Assembly (NCBI GenBank): GCA_003560175.1
Contig: PWIZ01000245.1
Span: 1 to 6,283, forward strand
DNA from: Halomonas sp.
Lineage (GTDB): Bacteria; Pseudomonadota; Gammaproteobacteria; Pseudomonadales; Halomonadaceae
Length of the DNA: 6,283 bases
Direction of reading: 5' to 3'
The position numbers were made by a program, and so were the translations under genes. Positions 4,599-6,283 of this stretch are shown here, one piece after another; within the stretch, counting starts at the first letter, position 1; every line of letters begins with the position of its first letter. The notes beneath the pieces were generated by a model that saw only the letters and a list, made by a program, of their open reading frames with translations, searched no databases and was not told the origin of the DNA.

Positions 4599-6283
4599 AT
4601 GGAGTCACCGCAGGATGCCGCCACCCCTCGCCGCCAGGCCCCTCGCCCCTGGACGCGTCACTACCGCGACGGCATAGCGGCCGAGCTGCCGCCCCCGGCG
4701 CACCCCAACCTGGCGGCGCTGATCAGCGAGAGCGCCGAGCGCTTCGCCGACCGGCGCGCCTTCACCAGCTGCATGCCCAACGGCATGAACGGCGCGCTCA
4801 GCTATGCCCAGGTCGACGAGGCCTCCGACGCCTTCGCCGTCTACCTGCGCGAGGGGCTGGGTCTCACCCCCGGCAGCCGCGTCGCGGTGCAGCTGCCCAA
4901 CTGCCTGAGCTACCCGGTGGTGGTATTCGGCATCCTCAAGGCCGGCTGCGTGCTGGTGAACACCAACCCGCTCTACGCCGTCTCGGAGATGATCCACCAG
5001 TTCCGCGACAGCGGCGCCGAGGCGCTGGTGATCGTCGACCTGTTCGTCGACAAGCTGCCCGAGGTGCTGCCCCACACCGCCATCCGCCACGTGGTGACGA
5101 CGAGCCTGGCGCAGTTCTTCCCCCCCGTGGTGCGCCAGGTGGTGCAGGCGGTGCTGCGCTACTGGAACCGGGTGATCCCGCCCTGCCCGGTCAAGGCGAC
5201 CCCGCTTGGCCAGGCCCTGGCCGAGGGCCGGCGACTCGGGCAGGGCATCAGCGTCGCCGACTACTGGCGCGACCTGGGGCCGGAGAGCCTCGCCGCGCTG
5301 CAGTACACCGGCGGCACCACCGGCATCGCCAAGGGGGCCATGCTCAGCCACGGCAACCTGCTCGCCAACGTGGCCCAGATCGAGGCGATGGCCGGCTCGC
5401 ACATCAGCGACGGCGAGGAGTGCGTGCTCACCGCCCTGCCGCTCTATCACATCTTCGCCTTCTCGGTGAATCTGCTCGCCTTCTTCAAGCACGGCGCCCA
5501 CAACGTCCTGGTGCCCAACCCGCGGCCGATCCAGAACCTCCAGCGGGCCATCGAGAACTACCCCGTCAGCTGGATCAGCGGGGTGAATACCCTCTTCAAT
5601 GCCCTGCTCAACGAGGAGTGGTTCACCCTCTACCCGCCGCGCAAGCTGCGCGCCGCGGCAGCCGGCGGCACGGCGCTGCACGCCGCCGTGGCCGAGCGCT
5701 GGGAGGCCATCACCGGCACCCCGCTGGTGGAGGGCTACGGCCTCACCGAGAGCTCGCCGGTGATCAGCTTCAACCCCCTGGTGGGGACGCGCAAGCCGGG
5801 CAGCATCGGCATTCCGGTACCCGGCACCGAGGTCCGCCTGGTCGATGATAACGGCGCACCGGTGGCCCAGGGGGAGCCTGGCGAGCTCACCGCCCGGGGC
5901 CCCCAGGTGATGCAGGGCTACTGGCAGCAGCCCGAGGCCAGCGCCGAGGCCCTGCGCGACGGCTGGCTGCATACCGGGGATGTGGCCGCCATGGACGAGG
6001 ACGGCTACCTGCGCATCGTCGACCGCAAGAAGGACCTGATCCTGGTCAGCGGCTTCAACGTCTATCCCAACGAGGGGGAGGACTGCATCGCCCTGCTGGA
6101 CGCCGTGCACGAGGTGGGAGTGATCGGCGTGCCCGACCCCGACACTGGCGAGACGGTGCGCGCCTATATCGTCACCCGCGGCGAGCTCGACCGCGACGCG
6201 GTGAAGGCCCACTGCCGGGAGCAGCTGGCCCGCTACAAGGTGCCCAAGCAGATCGCCTTCGTCGACGAGCTGCCCAAGAGCCC
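4599..6283 (+). CDS. fadD: Long-chain fatty acid-CoA ligase FadD (3' end cut by window)
   Basis: FadD activates long-chain fatty acids with ATP and CoA, through an acyl-adenylate, as they enter at the inner membrane, committing them to beta-oxidation or lipid synthesis. The frame is open for 561 codons to the window end and stops within DELPKS. E. coli FadD continues VGKILRREL, so only about 10-25 residues are missing. Adenylate-forming motifs are intact: the P-loop YTGGTTGIAKGAMLSH from residue 236 (Lys245), LPLYHIFAF, GVNTLFNALLN, EGYGLTESSP (379-384 is GYGLTE), GYWQQPEA, HTGDVAAMDEDG (Asp461), and the hinge and FACS signature DRKKDLILVSGFNVYPNE from 475. The usual NEIED following that signature is NEGED here, a mild deviation. 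The start ATG 4599 (MESPQDAA) has GGGGAGG 6 nt upstream. The N-terminal 30 residues, rich in Pro and Arg, are less conserved. A 115-nt gap with promoter-like sequence suggests transcription separate from the nuclease gene. Confidence 0.96.
   Translation, partial: MESPQDAATPRRQAPRPWTRHYRDGIAAELPPPAHPNLAALISESAERFADRRAFTSCMPNGMNGALSYAQVDEASDAFAVYLREGLGLTPGSRVAVQLPNCLSYPVVVFGILKAGCVLVNTNPLYAVSEMIHQFRDSGAEALVIVDLFVDKLPEVLPHTAIRHVVTTSLAQFFPPVVRQVVQAVLRYWNRVIPPCPVKATPLGQALAEGRRLGQGISVADYWRDLGPESLAALQYTGGTTGIAKGAMLSHGNLLANVAQIEAMAGSHISDGEECVLTALPLYHIFAFSVNLLAFFKHGAHNVLVPNPRPIQNLQRAIENYPVSWISGVNTLFNALLNEEWFTLYPPRKLRAAAAGGTALHAAVAERWEAITGTPLVEGYGLTESSPVISFNPLVGTRKPGSIGIPVPGTEVRLVDDNGAPVAQGEPGELTARGPQVMQGYWQQPEASAEALRDGWLHTGDVAAMDEDGYLRIVDRKKDLILVSGFNVYPNEGEDCIALLDAVHEVGVIGVPDPDTGETVRAYIVTRGELDRDAVKAHCREQLARYKVPKQIAFVDELPKS

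Noticed and set aside
4605..6212. 535-codon minus-strand open frame opposite fadD
   Set aside because: Low-complexity translation rich in His, Gly, Val and Ala with no domain; the plus strand encodes an unmistakable FadD with all motifs.

Overview
The window is GC-rich chromosomal DNA with ordinary bacterial gene organisation. The proteins look gammaproteobacterial: LuxS keeps the enterobacterial-type N-terminus [12 protein letters not shown], the PAP2 phosphatase aligns without gaps to the start of E. coli YbjG, and the acyl-CoA ligase follows E. coli FadD closely. High GC with strong GC at third codon positions would fit a Halomonas-like organism, but that placement is inference.

Layout, left to right. 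(1) Positions 1-324 hold the 3' end of a phospholipase D superfamily gene of the cardiolipin synthase type. (2) Converging on it, on the minus strand, is a probable small single-span membrane protein (343-531). (3) A short divergent intergenic region with inverted repeats leads to ybjG (628-1230), an undecaprenyl-diphosphate phosphatase; three tandem GAGCGCT copies cover its stop codon. (4) Positions 1243-1498 contain no convincing gene, only a short open frame behind a good ribosome binding site. (5) A GGDEF diguanylate cyclase (1499-2079) is split by a single-base frameshift just after its first active-site block. (6) luxS (2233-2757) is complete, with its own likely promoter and a leader hairpin. 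(7) A secreted ExeM/NucH-type nuclease (2795-4483) follows. (8) After a short AT-rich promoter-like stretch, fadD (4599 to beyond the window end) is almost complete. From ybjG onward all genes lie on the plus strand.

The genes do not form one pathway. Two concern the envelope (phospholipid synthesis and recycling of the peptidoglycan lipid carrier). Three could touch signalling or biofilm life (c-di-GMP synthesis, AI-2/SAM-cycle detoxification, extracellular DNA degradation). The last activates fatty acids. Adjacency of the cyclase, luxS and the nuclease is suggestive, but spacing and separate signals argue for mostly independent transcription.

I found no mobile element, CRISPR array, RNA gene or defence system, and no clear sign of an undescribed multi-gene system. 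The most worthwhile items are the frameshifted cyclase, the unannotated-looking small membrane ORF, and the perfect inverted repeats upstream of ybjG and luxS.
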